The notes below the pieces were generated by a model, which worked only from the letters and a program-made list of their open reading frames with translations, had not been told where the DNA came from and ran no database searches. A stretch of DNA of 8,396 bases from Mesorhizobium sp. Its GTDB lineage: Bacteria > Pseudomonadota > Alphaproteobacteria > Rhizobiales > Rhizobiaceae. The position numbers were made by a program, and so were the translations under genes. Below, piece by piece: positions 1-6,825 of this stretch. The first letter of the stretch is position 1. Every line of letters starts with the position of its first letter. The stretch covers positions 1-8,396 of the forward strand of contig JAEKLU010000035.1 of assembly GCA_019509685.1 (NCBI GenBank), given 5' to 3'.

Positions 1-836
1 GGCTGCAGGGCCGCTCGCTGTCTGGCGCCAAGGCGCCGGACAGACAAGCCGATCCGATCATCGTCCATCCCGACATCCGCCGCTCGCTGATGACCATGAA
101 GGCCTTCAATGAGGCCGGCCGCGCGCTGGCGCTGTGGACGGCGATCAAGTCCGACATCGCGCACCGCTCCGGGGACGACAAGGATCGCCAGACCGCCGAC
201 GACTACACCGGCCTGATGACGCCGGTGGTCAAGGGCGTGCTCACGGACAAGGGTTTCGACCACGCGGTGATGGCGCAGCAGGTGTTTGGCGGCCATGGCT
301 ATATCGAAGAGCACGGCATGAGCCAGTTCGTGCGCGATGCCCGCATCGCCATGATCTATGAAGGCGCCAACGGCATCCAGGCGCTCGACCTCGTCGGCCG
401 CAAGCTCGGCCTCAATGGCGGCCGCGCCGTGCAGGCCTTCTTCAAGGAGGTCGGCGAGTTCTGCGAGGAAAACCGCGCCGACGAGAAGCTGGCGCCGTTC
501 ACCAAGGCGCTGAAGAAAGGTCTCAACGATCTGCAGGCGGCGACGATGTGGCTGCTGCAGAACGGCATGGCCAAGCCCGATAATGCCGGTGCCGCCTCGA
601 CCGACTACATGCATCTCTTCGGCCTGGTCGCGCTCGGCTACATGTGGGCGCAGATGGCGCGATCCGCCCAGGCAAAGCTCACGGAAGGCGCCAACGGCGC
701 GTCCGCTTTCTACGACAACAAGTTGGTGACGGCGCGCTTCTTCATGGAGCGGATCATGCCGGAGACGACGAGTCGTCTCGCCCGCATCTCCAGTGGCGCG
801 GACACGCTGATGGCACTGCCGGCGGAAGCGTTCTAA
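1..836 (+). CDS. Acyl-CoA dehydrogenase with extra C-terminal domain (DmdC-like), 3' part only
   Basis: This is the C-terminal part of a large acyl-CoA dehydrogenase. The reading frame is open from base 3, so the true start lies upstream of the window. About 277 codons remain of a family whose members are usually near 590-600 residues. Such enzymes are FAD-dependent and introduce the alpha-beta double bond into acyl-CoA, passing electrons to electron-transfer flavoprotein. The retained stretch has the typical VFGGHGYIEEHG segment followed by IYEGANGIQ. The Glu of YEG (codon 360-362) aligns with the catalytic base of medium-chain dehydrogenases. After it comes the roughly 130-residue helical C-terminal extension (Acetyl-CoA_dehyd_C type) found in 3-methylmercaptopropionyl-CoA dehydrogenase DmdC and many rhizobial paralogues. 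The exact substrate cannot be read from sequence; in a fad operon a fatty acyl-CoA is more likely than a sulfur compound. It is the first visible gene of the operon, 49 bases before the next dehydrogenase. Confidence 0.93.
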   Translation, partial: LQGRSLSGAKAPDRQADPIIVHPDIRRSLMTMKAFNEAGRALALWTAIKSDIAHRSGDDKDRQTADDYTGLMTPVVKGVLTDKGFDHAVMAQQVFGGHGYIEEHGMSQFVRDARIAMIYEGANGIQALDLVGRKLGLNGGRAVQAFFKEVGEFCEENRADEKLAPFTKALKKGLNDLQAATMWLLQNGMAKPDNAGAASTDYMHLFGLVALGYMWAQMARSAQAKLTEGANGASAFYDNKLVTARFFMERIMPETTSRLARISSGADTLMALPAEAF

Positions 837-848
837 GCTTCGCCGAAG

Positions 849-863
849 GCCGACTTCGTCGGC
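849..863 (+). other. Short hairpin between the two dehydrogenase genes
   Basis: GCCGAC-TTC-GTCGGC is a perfect six-base-pair inverted repeat. It is directly preceded by a second small inverted repeat, CTTC-GCC-GAAG (838-848), so two stem-loops stand side by side after the stop codon at 836. No T-run follows, so a Rho-independent terminator is unlikely. An mRNA processing or stability element is possible but unproven. Confidence 0.35.
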
Positions 864-885
864 ACACAACGCGTGGAGGATAAAC

Positions 886-2058
886 GTGGCGACCAACCCG
901 GCCGACATTCTTGGCCTTCCCAAACCCGCCTGGGCGGCGGATGAGGTCGGCATGCTCTACGACATGGCGACCCGCTTCATGTCGGAAGAGATCGCGCCGC
1001 GCTACGACGAGTTCGAGAAGAACGAGATGGTCGACCGCGAAAGCTGGCTGAAGGCTGGCGCTGCCGGCCTGCTCTGCGCCTCGATGCCGGAGAAATACGG
1101 CGGCTCCGGCGGGACCTTCGCGCATGAGAGCGCTATCATCGAGGCGATCGGCCATGTCGGCGTCGACGGCTTCGGCATCGGCCTGCACAATGCGATCGTT
1201 GCTCCATACATCCTTCATTATGGCTCCGAGGAGCAGAAACAGAAGTGGCTGCCGAAGCTCGCCTCGGGCGAACTGATCGGCGCCATCGCCATGACCGAGC
1301 CCGGCGCCGGTTCCGACCTGCAAGGCGTCAAGACCCGCGCCGAGAAGGACGGCAACCACTACAAGATCAACGGCTCCAAGACCTTCATCACCAACGGTCA
1401 GCTCGCCAACCTGATTATTGTCGTCACCAAGACCGATCCCGAGCAGGGCGCCAAGGGCACCTCGCTGATCGTCGTCGAGACCGACCAGGTCGAAGGTTTT
1501 CAGCGCGGCCGCAACCTCGACAAGATAGGGCTCAAGGCCAACGACACCTCCGAGCTGTTCTTCAACGACGTGCGCGTGCCGACCTCGAACCTGCTCGGGC
1601 ACGAGGAAGGCAAGGGCTTTGTCCAGCTGATGCAGCAGCTGCCGCAAGAGCGGCTGCAGATCGGCACCGGCGCGATCGCCATGATCGAGCGCGCGCTGGC
1701 GCTGACCATCGAATACGTCAAGGAACGCAAGGCCTTCGGCAAGGCGGTCATCGATTTCCAGAACACCCAGTTCAAACTCGCTGAACTGAAGACTGAAGCG
1801 ACCGTCGGCCGTGTCTTCTACAATGACTGCGTCGCCCGCCACATCGCTGGCGGCCTCGATCCGGTCACCGCTTCCATGGCCAAATACTGGCTGTCCGACC
1901 TGCAGGGCAAAGTCGTCGACGAGTGCCTTCAATTGCACGGCGGCTATGGCTACATGAATGAATACCCGATCGCCCGCATGTACCGCGACGCCCGCGTCCA
2001 GCGCATTTACGGCGGCACCAACGAGATCATGAAATTGCTGATCGGCCGCTCTCTCTGA
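886..2058 (+). CDS. Acyl-CoA dehydrogenase, long-chain (LCAD)-like
   Basis: A complete 390-residue FAD-dependent acyl-CoA dehydrogenase catalysing the first, alpha-beta dehydrogenation step of beta-oxidation in the cytoplasm. It starts at GTG, supported by GGAGGA (875-880) five bases upstream. The first family signature, AMTEPGAGSD, is at residues 135-144 and contributes to the FAD and substrate site. The second, around QLHGGYGYMNEYP, starts at residue 349. The usual medium-chain catalytic Glu position is Gly here (YGGTNEIMK near the C-terminus). Instead a Glu is present in LPQERL (Glu255, codon 1648-1650), the position used by long-chain and isovaleryl-CoA dehydrogenases. The C-terminal half resembles human long-chain acyl-CoA dehydrogenase as I remember it, which suggests long or branched acyl-CoA substrates; that is inference. 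It lies 33 bases before the thiolase gene and is almost certainly co-transcribed with it. Confidence 0.95.
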   Translation: MATNPADILGLPKPAWAADEVGMLYDMATRFMSEEIAPRYDEFEKNEMVDRESWLKAGAAGLLCASMPEKYGGSGGTFAHESAIIEAIGHVGVDGFGIGLHNAIVAPYILHYGSEEQKQKWLPKLASGELIGAIAMTEPGAGSDLQGVKTRAEKDGNHYKINGSKTFITNGQLANLIIVVTKTDPEQGAKGTSLIVVETDQVEGFQRGRNLDKIGLKANDTSELFFNDVRVPTSNLLGHEEGKGFVQLMQQLPQERLQIGTGAIAMIERALALTIEYVKERKAFGKAVIDFQNTQFKLAELKTEATVGRVFYNDCVARHIAGGLDPVTASMAKYWLSDLQGKVVDECLQLHGGYGYMNEYPIARMYRDARVQRIYGGTNEIMKLLIGRSL

Positions 2059-2091
2059 GCGACACGATCGGCAAAGCCAAGGAGCACGAAA

Positions 2092-3300
2092 ATGACTGAG
2101 GCTTACGTCTATGACGCCGTGCGCACGCCGCGCGGCAAGGGCAAGAAGGATGGCTCGCTGCATGAGGTGCCGGCGGTGCGGCTTGCCGCCCGCACGCTGG
2201 AAGCGCTGCGTGACCGCAACGGCCTCGACACCGGTAATGTCGACGACATCATCTTCGGCTGCGTCGACCCGGTCGGCGAGGCGGGCTCGGTCATTCCGCG
2301 CGCCGCGGCCTTCGAGGCCGGTTACGACAACAAAGCACCGGGCATGCAGATTTCGCGCTTCTGCGCTTCCGGTCTCGACGCCATCAATTTCGGCGCCGCC
2401 AAGATCGCGCAGGGCGCCGATGAGATCGTCATTGCCGGCGGTGTAGAATCCATGTCGCGTGTCGGCATGGGCGCCTCGGGCGGCGCCTGGTTCATGGATC
2501 CGTCCGTCGGCCTGCCTGGCTGGTTCGTGCCGCAGGGCATCTCGGCCGACCTGATCGCCACCAAATACGGTTTTTCCCGCGACGACGTCGACGCCTATGC
2601 GGTCGAGAGCCAGAAGCGCGCTGCAAAATCCTGGGCGGATGGCCGTTTCAAGAATTCGGTCATCCCGATCAAGGACCAGAACGGTCTCACCATCCTCGAC
2701 CATGACGAGCACATGCGGCCTTCGACCGATATGCAGTCGCTCGCCTCGCTCAACCCGTCCTTCGTCATGCCGGGCGAAATGGGGGGGTTCGACGCGGTTG
2801 CCGTGCAGAAGCATCCGGAAGTCGAGGAGGTCAACCACGTCCATCATGCCGGCAATTCGTCGGGCATCGTCGATGGCGCCGCCGCCGTGCTGCTCGGGTC
2901 CAAGAAGGCCGGCAAGGCGATGGGTATCAAGCCTCGCGCCCGTATCCGCGCCTTCGCCAACATCGGCTCCGAGCCGGTGCTGATGCTGACCGGCCCGGTC
3001 GACGTCACCGAGAAGCTGTTGAAGCGCGCCAAGATGAAGCTGTCGGACATCGACCTGTTCGAGCTCAACGAGGCCTTCGCTTCGGTTGTGCTGCGCTACA
3101 TGCAGGCTTTCGACATCCCGCATGGCAAGATCAACGTCAATGGCGGCGCGATCGCCATGGGCCACCCGCTCGGCGCCACCGGCGCCATGATCCTGGGCAC
3201 CGTGCTGGACGAACTCGAGCGCCGCGACCTGAACACGGCGCTGGTCACGCTCTGCATCGGCGCCAGCATGGGCACCGCAACGATCATCGAACGCGTCTGA
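2092..3300 (+). CDS. fadA: Acetyl-CoA acyltransferase / thiolase (FadA-like)
   Basis: A 402-residue thiolase, the normal family length. It cleaves 3-ketoacyl-CoA with CoA to give acetyl-CoA and a shortened acyl-CoA, the last step of the beta-oxidation spiral. All key residues are visible: nucleophile Cys91 in RFCASGLDA, the NEAFAS motif with Asn326, His358 in [10 protein letters not shown], and the second active-site Cys388 in LCIGASMG. The start ATG is set by AAGGAG (2079-2084) seven bases upstream. The gene sits directly before the hydratase/dehydrogenase gene, 22 bases away, as expected for partners in a fatty-acid oxidation complex. Sequence alone does not fully separate a broad-range 3-ketoacyl-CoA thiolase from an acetoacetyl-CoA thiolase; the neighbours favour the degradative role. 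A run of seven G within the gene (2781-2787) does not break the frame. Confidence 0.95.
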   Translation: MTEAYVYDAVRTPRGKGKKDGSLHEVPAVRLAARTLEALRDRNGLDTGNVDDIIFGCVDPVGEAGSVIPRAAAFEAGYDNKAPGMQISRFCASGLDAINFGAAKIAQGADEIVIAGGVESMSRVGMGASGGAWFMDPSVGLPGWFVPQGISADLIATKYGFSRDDVDAYAVESQKRAAKSWADGRFKNSVIPIKDQNGLTILDHDEHMRPSTDMQSLASLNPSFVMPGEMGGFDAVAVQKHPEVEEVNHVHHAGNSSGIVDGAAAVLLGSKKAGKAMGIKPRARIRAFANIGSEPVLMLTGPVDVTEKLLKRAKMKLSDIDLFELNEAFASVVLRYMQAFDIPHGKINVNGGAIAMGHPLGATGAMILGTVLDELERRDLNTALVTLCIGASMGTATIIERV

Positions 3301-3322
3301 TTTCGGCCGGAAGGAGACAGAT

Positions 3323-5542
3323 ATGACTTATACCAACTTCACGGTCGACACCGACGCCGATGGCATCGCGCTGGTCACCTGGAACATGCCCGAACGCTCG
3401 ATGAACGTCTTCACCGAAGAGGTGATGAACGAGCTCGACAAGATTATCGACCAGGTTGGGGCCGACGCCGGCATCAAGGGCGCGGTCATCACTTCGGGCA
3501 AGGACAGCTTCTCCGGTGGTGCCGATCTCACCATGCTGCAGAAGATGCTTGCCGTGTTCGTCGGGGAGAAGGCCAAGGATCCGGAGAAAGCGGCAAAGCT
3601 TCTGTTCGACAATGCCGGTCGCATGGGCGCCCTGTGGCGCAAGCTCGAAACGTCGGGCAAGCCGTGGGTGTCGGCGATCAACGGCACCTGCATGGGCGGC
3701 GCCTTTGAACTGTCGCTCGCCTGTCACGGCCGCGTCGCCGCGGACTCCGACAAGGTCAAGATGGCCCTGCCGGAAGTCAAGGTCGGCATCTTCCCCGGCG
3801 CCGGCGGCACCCAGCGCGTGCCGCGCCTGACCGACCAGCAGCAGGCGTTGCAGATGCTGACCAGCGGCCAGAACCTGTCGCCGCAGAAGGCGAAGGCCAT
3901 GGGCCTGATCCATGAGATCGCCGAGCCGAAGAAACTGATCGAGACCGCCAAGGCGATGATCAAAAACGGCCTCAAGGCTGTCCAGCCCTGGGACGAGAAG
4001 GGCTTCAAGCTGCCTGGTGGCCAGATCTATTCGCCCGCCGGCTTCAATCTGTGGCCGCCGGCCATCGCCATCCTGCGCCGCGAGACCTATGGCAATTATC
4101 CCGCCGCCGCCGCGATCCTGAAATGCGTCTATGAGGGCCTGCTGGTGCCGTTCGACACCGGCCTCAGGATCGAGCAGCGCTATTTCACCGAGGTTATGCA
4201 GTCCAAGGAAGCGGCGGCGATGATCCGCTCGCTGTTCGTGTCGCTGCAGGAACTCAACAAAGGCGCCCGCCGTCCAGCCGGCGTGCCGGACACCAAGTTC
4301 AAGAAGATCGGCATCCTCGGCGCCGGCTTCATGGGCGCCGGCATCGCCTATGTCACGGCGAAAGCCGGGATTCCGGTCGTTCTGCTCGATCGGGATCTGG
4401 AGTCAGCGCAGAAAGGCAAGGCGCATTCCGACAGCCTTGTCTCGGATCAGGTCAAGAAGGGTCGCGCCAAGCCTGAAGACAGGGACAAGCTTCTGTCGCT
4501 GATCACGCCGACGGCCGATTATGCCGACCTTGCCGGCTGCGACCTCGTCGTCGAGGCTGTGTTCGAGGATTCAGCCGTCAAGAAGGAAGCCACCGAGAAG
4601 GCCGAAGCGGTGTTGAAGTCGTCGGCGATCTTCGCTTCCAACACCTCGACGATTCCGATCACGGGGCTGGCGAAGAATTCGTCGCGTCCGAAGAATTTCA
4701 TCGGCATCCATTTCTTCTCGCCTGTCGACAAGATGATGCTGGTCGAGATCATCCTCGGCAAGAAGACTGGCGACAAGGCTTTGGCCGTCGCGTTCGACTT
4801 CGTGCGCGCCATCAAGAAGACGCCGATCGTGGTCAACGACACGCGAGGCTTCTACGTCAACCGCTGCGTGCTGCGCTACATGTCGGAAGCCTACAAGATG
4901 CTGATCGAAGGCGTTCCGGCGCCGATGATCGAGAACGCCGCCAAGGCGGCCGGCATGCCGGTCGGGCCGCTGGCGCTGACCGACGAGACGGCGGTCGACC
5001 TTGCCCAGAAGATCATGAAGCAGACCATCCGTGATCTCGGCGAGAAGGCCGTCGATCCCAAGCAGATGGCGTTGATCAACACCATGGTCGACACCCATGG
5101 CCGCTTCGGCCGCAAGAACGGCAAGGGCTTCTACGACTATCCGGCCAAGCCGGCGAAGAAGAAGCTGTGGCCGGGCCTGAAGGATCTCTATCCGCAGCTC
5201 GCGCCCGAGAAGGTCGACTATGAGGAACTGAAAGAGCGCCTGCTGGTCACCATCGCGCTGGAAGCGGTGCGCGTCATCGAAGAGGGCATCGTCACCGATC
5301 CGCGCGAGGCCGATGTCGGCTCGATCCTCGCCTTCGGCTTCGCGCCGTTCACCGGTGGCGCGCTCTCCTACATCGACGGCATCGGCGCCAAGCGTTTCGT
5401 CAAGATCGCCAAGGGCCTGCAGAAGAAATACGGCGCCGAGTTCAAGGCGCCTAAGCTTCTGCTCGACATGGCCGAGAAGGGCGAAAGCTTCTACCAGCGC
5501 TTCGATCCGCATCAGAAGGGTGAGGTCAGGGAAGCCGCCTGA
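3323..5542 (+). CDS. fadB: Bifunctional enoyl-CoA hydratase / 3-hydroxyacyl-CoA dehydrogenase (FadB/FadJ type)
   Basis: A full-length 739-residue multifunctional beta-oxidation protein that hydrates trans-2-enoyl-CoA and then oxidises the L-3-hydroxyacyl-CoA with NAD. The N-terminal crotonase domain (about 1-210) has the oxyanion-hole segment FSGGADL (63-69) and the two catalytic glutamates, Glu129 (GGAFEL) and Glu151 (LPEVKVG). A linker leads to the Rossmann domain with GAGFMG at 333-338. The dehydrogenase dyad is His463 (GIHFFSPV) and Glu475 (LVEII), twelve residues apart as in E. coli FadB. The C-terminal dehydrogenase region starts near residue 505 ([10 protein letters not shown]) and a second helical half follows to the end. 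Start: ATG with AAGGAGA (3311-3317) five bases upstream. With the preceding thiolase it likely forms the alpha/beta fatty-acid oxidation complex. Whether it is closer to FadB or FadJ is not certain; the symbol follows rhizobial usage as I recall it. Confidence 0.95.
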   Translation: MTYTNFTVDTDADGIALVTWNMPERSMNVFTEEVMNELDKIIDQVGADAGIKGAVITSGKDSFSGGADLTMLQKMLAVFVGEKAKDPEKAAKLLFDNAGRMGALWRKLETSGKPWVSAINGTCMGGAFELSLACHGRVAADSDKVKMALPEVKVGIFPGAGGTQRVPRLTDQQQALQMLTSGQNLSPQKAKAMGLIHEIAEPKKLIETAKAMIKNGLKAVQPWDEKGFKLPGGQIYSPAGFNLWPPAIAILRRETYGNYPAAAAILKCVYEGLLVPFDTGLRIEQRYFTEVMQSKEAAAMIRSLFVSLQELNKGARRPAGVPDTKFKKIGILGAGFMGAGIAYVTAKAGIPVVLLDRDLESAQKGKAHSDSLVSDQVKKGRAKPEDRDKLLSLITPTADYADLAGCDLVVEAVFEDSAVKKEATEKAEAVLKSSAIFASNTSTIPITGLAKNSSRPKNFIGIHFFSPVDKMMLVEIILGKKTGDKALAVAFDFVRAIKKTPIVVNDTRGFYVNRCVLRYMSEAYKMLIEGVPAPMIENAAKAAGMPVGPLALTDETAVDLAQKIMKQTIRDLGEKAVDPKQMALINTMVDTHGRFGRKNGKGFYDYPAKPAKKKLWPGLKDLYPQLAPEKVDYEELKERLLVTIALEAVRVIEEGIVTDPREADVGSILAFGFAPFTGGALSYIDGIGAKRFVKIAKGLQKKYGAEFKAPKLLLDMAEKGESFYQRFDPHQKGEVREAA

Positions 5543-5552
5543 CGAAACCGAA

Positions 5553-6095
5553 ATGTATGTCTGGGGGCGCATGGCGCGCACGATGGCCACGGCATCCAGC
5601 CGTGGCCCTTATTGGGTGGGCGACGAAAGCCGGCTGGCCTTCCGCTGCCTGCCGATCGACATCGACTTCAACCTGCATCTCAACAATGCGCGCTACATGA
5701 TGCTGGCCGATCTCGGCCGCATCGACATCTTCCTGCGCATCGGGCTCATTGCGCTGGCGCGTAAGAAGGGCTGGGCGCCCATGATCGGCGGGCTGCAGGT
5801 CGCCTATGTACGTGAAATAAGGCTGTGGCGGCGCTTCGAGGTGGCGTCGTCGATCGAGACCTGGGAAGGCACCTCGGTCATCGGCAGGCACCGCTTCGTC
5901 CTCGACAATGGCGAGACGGCAGCACTTATCATGACCACCGGCGGCGTCTATGACCGTGGCAGTCGCCGCTTCCTCGACATCGACGAGGTCGTAACGGCGC
6001 TTGGCCACGCAGCCATGCCACGCCCGCCGACAGAGGCCGAGCGGACATTCATGCTCTCGCACAGGAATCTGCGCGAACAGGCCAAGGCGGCCTGA
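5553..6095 (+). CDS. Thioesterase family protein (hotdog fold, 4HBT-like)
   Basis: A 180-residue protein resembling small hotdog-fold acyl-CoA thioesterases of the 4-hydroxybenzoyl-CoA thioesterase type (THEM6-like group). The diagnostic segment is DIDFNLHLNNARYM beginning at Asp36. Asp36 or Asp38, followed by the His/Asn-rich stretch and Tyr48, matches the start of the hotdog helix where these enzymes carry their acidic catalytic residue. The likely reaction is hydrolysis of an acyl-CoA thioester to free acid and CoA, but the substrate is unknown. No signal peptide is evident; the short N-terminal region before residue 24 is basic and weakly conserved in character. The start at 5553 (protein beginning MYVWGR) leaves a 10-base gap after fadB and has no good ribosome binding site, so translation may be coupled to fadB. 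An alternative start at 5571 follows a G-rich stretch. It is the last gene of the operon. Confidence 0.85.
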   Translation: MYVWGRMARTMATASSRGPYWVGDESRLAFRCLPIDIDFNLHLNNARYMMLADLGRIDIFLRIGLIALARKKGWAPMIGGLQVAYVREIRLWRRFEVASSIETWEGTSVIGRHRFVLDNGETAALIMTTGGVYDRGSRRFLDIDEVVTALGHAAMPRPPTEAERTFMLSHRNLREQAKAA

Positions 6096-6109
6096 CGAGG
6101 CCGGCTGCT

Positions 6110-6313
6110 TCAGTCTTCAGTGCTCGGCCCGGAACGTCTTGCCGAGACCACGTCGCCGAAATAATTGCGGAACACATAAAACAGCGGATTCCATTGCGCG
6201 GTGTCGATGTGGTTGGTTCCCGGCACGGCGATCCTAAGCCTAAGCACGGTAACGTTTCGGCCCCGGTCGAACGATGCATTGCGCAGGGAAGGCATCCATA
6301 AACCGACGTCACC
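6110..6313 (-). pseudogene. Possible C-terminal remnant of a minus-strand protein gene
   Basis: Reading the minus strand from about 6313 to a TGA at 6110-6112 gives a 67-residue stretch that looks like real protein rather than a shadow frame. It contains VPGTNHIDTAQWNPLFYVFR followed by NYFGDVV, with balanced composition and aromatic residues. It has no plausible start: the only internal ATG (6293-6295) lacks a ribosome binding site. Further 5' the frame runs into the terminator, promoter region and coding start of the plus-strand gene at 6399. I read it as the 3' end of a gene whose front was lost. The Asn-His-Ile-Asp near the C-terminus loosely recalls the catalytic His region of alpha/beta hydrolases, but I do not recognise the family and offer that only as a guess. 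The 5' boundary is arbitrary. Confidence 0.33.
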
Positions 6314-6314
6314 A

Positions 6315-6341
6315 GGCAGGCGCGCCGCTGCCGGCTTTTTT
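6315..6341 (+). terminator. Candidate Rho-independent terminator
   Basis: GGCAG (6315-6319) pairs with CTGCC (6328-6332). The stem extends inward through CG/CG if G6320 is bulged, giving seven base pairs and a three-base loop. Three bases later comes a run of six T (6336-6341). It lies about 220 bases after the thioesterase stop and just ahead of the 6399 gene, so it could end the beta-oxidation transcript. The bulge and the spacer before the T-run make it imperfect. Confidence 0.4.
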
Positions 6342-6364
6342 GCAAGAGACCGAGGTGATATATT
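6336..6364 (+). promoter_or_regulatory. Possible promoter for the 6399 gene
   Basis: TATATT (6359-6364) lies in the most AT-rich part of this intergenic stretch, about 35 bases before the start codon, and fits a -10 element. The T-rich hexamer at 6336-6341 is 17 bases upstream but is a poor match to the -35 consensus TTGACA. TTGCAA (6340-6345) is a better hexamer but sits only 13 bases from the -10. This is a weak, by-eye prediction. Confidence 0.25.
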
Positions 6365-6398
6365 AGGCATCGCTAACGTAAATTGGGGAGCGAATATC

Positions 6399-6701
6399 AT
6401 GCGTATGATGCTGAAAGTCACCGTTCCGACCGTGGAAGGCAACAAGGCGCTCAAGGACGGCAGCATGGGGAAATTCATCGAACACAGCCTGTCCGAGTTG
6501 AAGCCGGAGGCGGCGTATTTCACCGCCGAGAAGGGTCAGCGGACGGCCTATTTGTTCGTCGACGTGAAAGACAGTTCCGAGATGCCTTATTTTGGCGAGC
6601 GGTTCTTCCTGGCTTTCAATGCCGCCGTCGATTTCGTGCCTGTGATGAATGCAGAGGAACTCAAGCGGGGCCTGCCGAAGGCTCTGGCCGGAATCGGATA
6701 G
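6399..6701 (+). CDS. Small conserved-looking protein of unknown function
   Basis: A 100-residue protein starting MRMMLKVTVP and ending at TAG 6699-6701. The ATG at 6399 has a GGGGAG ribosome binding site (6385-6390) eight bases upstream, so it is preferred over the in-frame upstream start at 6201 and over the ATGs at 6405 and 6408. No signal peptide or membrane segment is visible. The pattern is a beta strand (MLKVTVP), a helix rich in Lys/Glu (residues about 10-30), a strand pair (YFTAEKG / TAYLFVDVKD), a second helical part and FVPVMNAEELKRGL near the end. That alternation would fit a small alpha-beta sandwich of the ferredoxin-like or dimeric alpha-beta barrel kind; this is inference. I recall similar unnamed proteins in rhizobia but assign no function. 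It is flanked by candidate terminators on both sides and is probably a single-gene transcript. Confidence 0.8.
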   Translation: MRMMLKVTVPTVEGNKALKDGSMGKFIEHSLSELKPEAAYFTAEKGQRTAYLFVDVKDSSEMPYFGERFFLAFNAAVDFVPVMNAEELKRGLPKALAGIG

Positions 6702-6715
6702 GCCGACACCGGGAA

Positions 6716-6740
6716 GCGAAAGCCGTAAGCTTTCTTTCGC
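6716..6740 (+). terminator. Possible terminator with two competing stems
   Basis: Two overlapping inverted repeats lie 15 bases after the stop of the small gene. GAAAGC (6718-6723) pairs with GCTTTC (6729-6734) over a five-base loop and is followed by TTTCG. GCGAAAG (6716-6722) can instead pair with CTTTCGC (6734-6740). The T-rich tail is short and interrupted by C, so termination strength is doubtful. A further unlabelled stem, CCGCCG (6744-6749) with CGGTGG (6757-6762), follows at once and has no T-run. Confidence 0.33.
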
Positions 6741-6785
6741 GATCCGCCGGCTTCGACGGTGGACATCGAGGCGGCTGCGCGCTAG

Positions 6786-6808
6786 ACAGGAGAGGTATTT
6801 TTTCCTGT
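6786..6808 (+). promoter_or_regulatory. Candidate operator dyad ahead of the S24 regulator gene
   Basis: ACAGGA (6786-6791) and TCCTGT (6803-6808) are perfect inverted half-sites separated by 11 bases, and lie five bases before the AAGGAG ribosome binding site of the regulator gene. A -35-like TAGACA (6783-6788) overlaps the left half, and TGTTCT, 17 bases downstream, would be a poor -10. Dyads of this size at the promoter of a LexA/CI-type gene often serve autoregulation, so this is a reasonable candidate operator, but it is not demonstrated. The alternative reading is a weak stem with a T-rich loop. Confidence 0.33.
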
Positions 6809-6825
6809 TCTAAAGGAGCGCGGCA

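Noticed and set aside
2781..2787. Run of seven G in the thiolase gene as a possible frameshift or slippage site
   Set aside because: The reading frame and thiolase motifs are intact on both sides, and there is no sign of an alternative product.
754..3165. An 803-codon stop-free minus-strand frame across the second dehydrogenase and thiolase genes
   Set aside because: Both plus-strand genes are unmistakable enzymes with intact motifs. Long antisense open frames are expected in GC-rich DNA, and the antisense product is a low-complexity Arg/Asp/Gly/Leu mix without family motifs.
5313..5552. Upstream in-frame extension of the thioesterase gene into fadB
   Set aside because: It overlaps fadB by 230 bases and the added sequence is Ser/Arg/Pro-rich shadow translation. 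The family-like N-terminus begins at 5553.
4571..5590. A 339-codon minus-strand frame opposite the 3' half of fadB
   Set aside because: It is the mirror of GC-rich fadB codons; the product has no recognisable domain and fadB is intact on the plus strand.
6088..6103. CGGCCT-GACG-AGGCCG inverted repeat over the thioesterase stop codon as a terminator
   Set aside because: It is a short stem overlapping the coding end with no T-run after it; the hairpin at 6315-6341 is the better candidate.
6201..6398. Upstream in-frame extension of the 100-residue protein
   Set aside because: The extension crosses a candidate terminator and promoter and looks unlike protein, whereas the ATG at 6399 has a well-placed ribosome binding site.
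6800..6825. Alphaproteobacterial SOS box upstream of the S24 regulator
   Set aside because: Only one GTTC (6807-6810) is present; the second GTTC expected seven bases later is absent.
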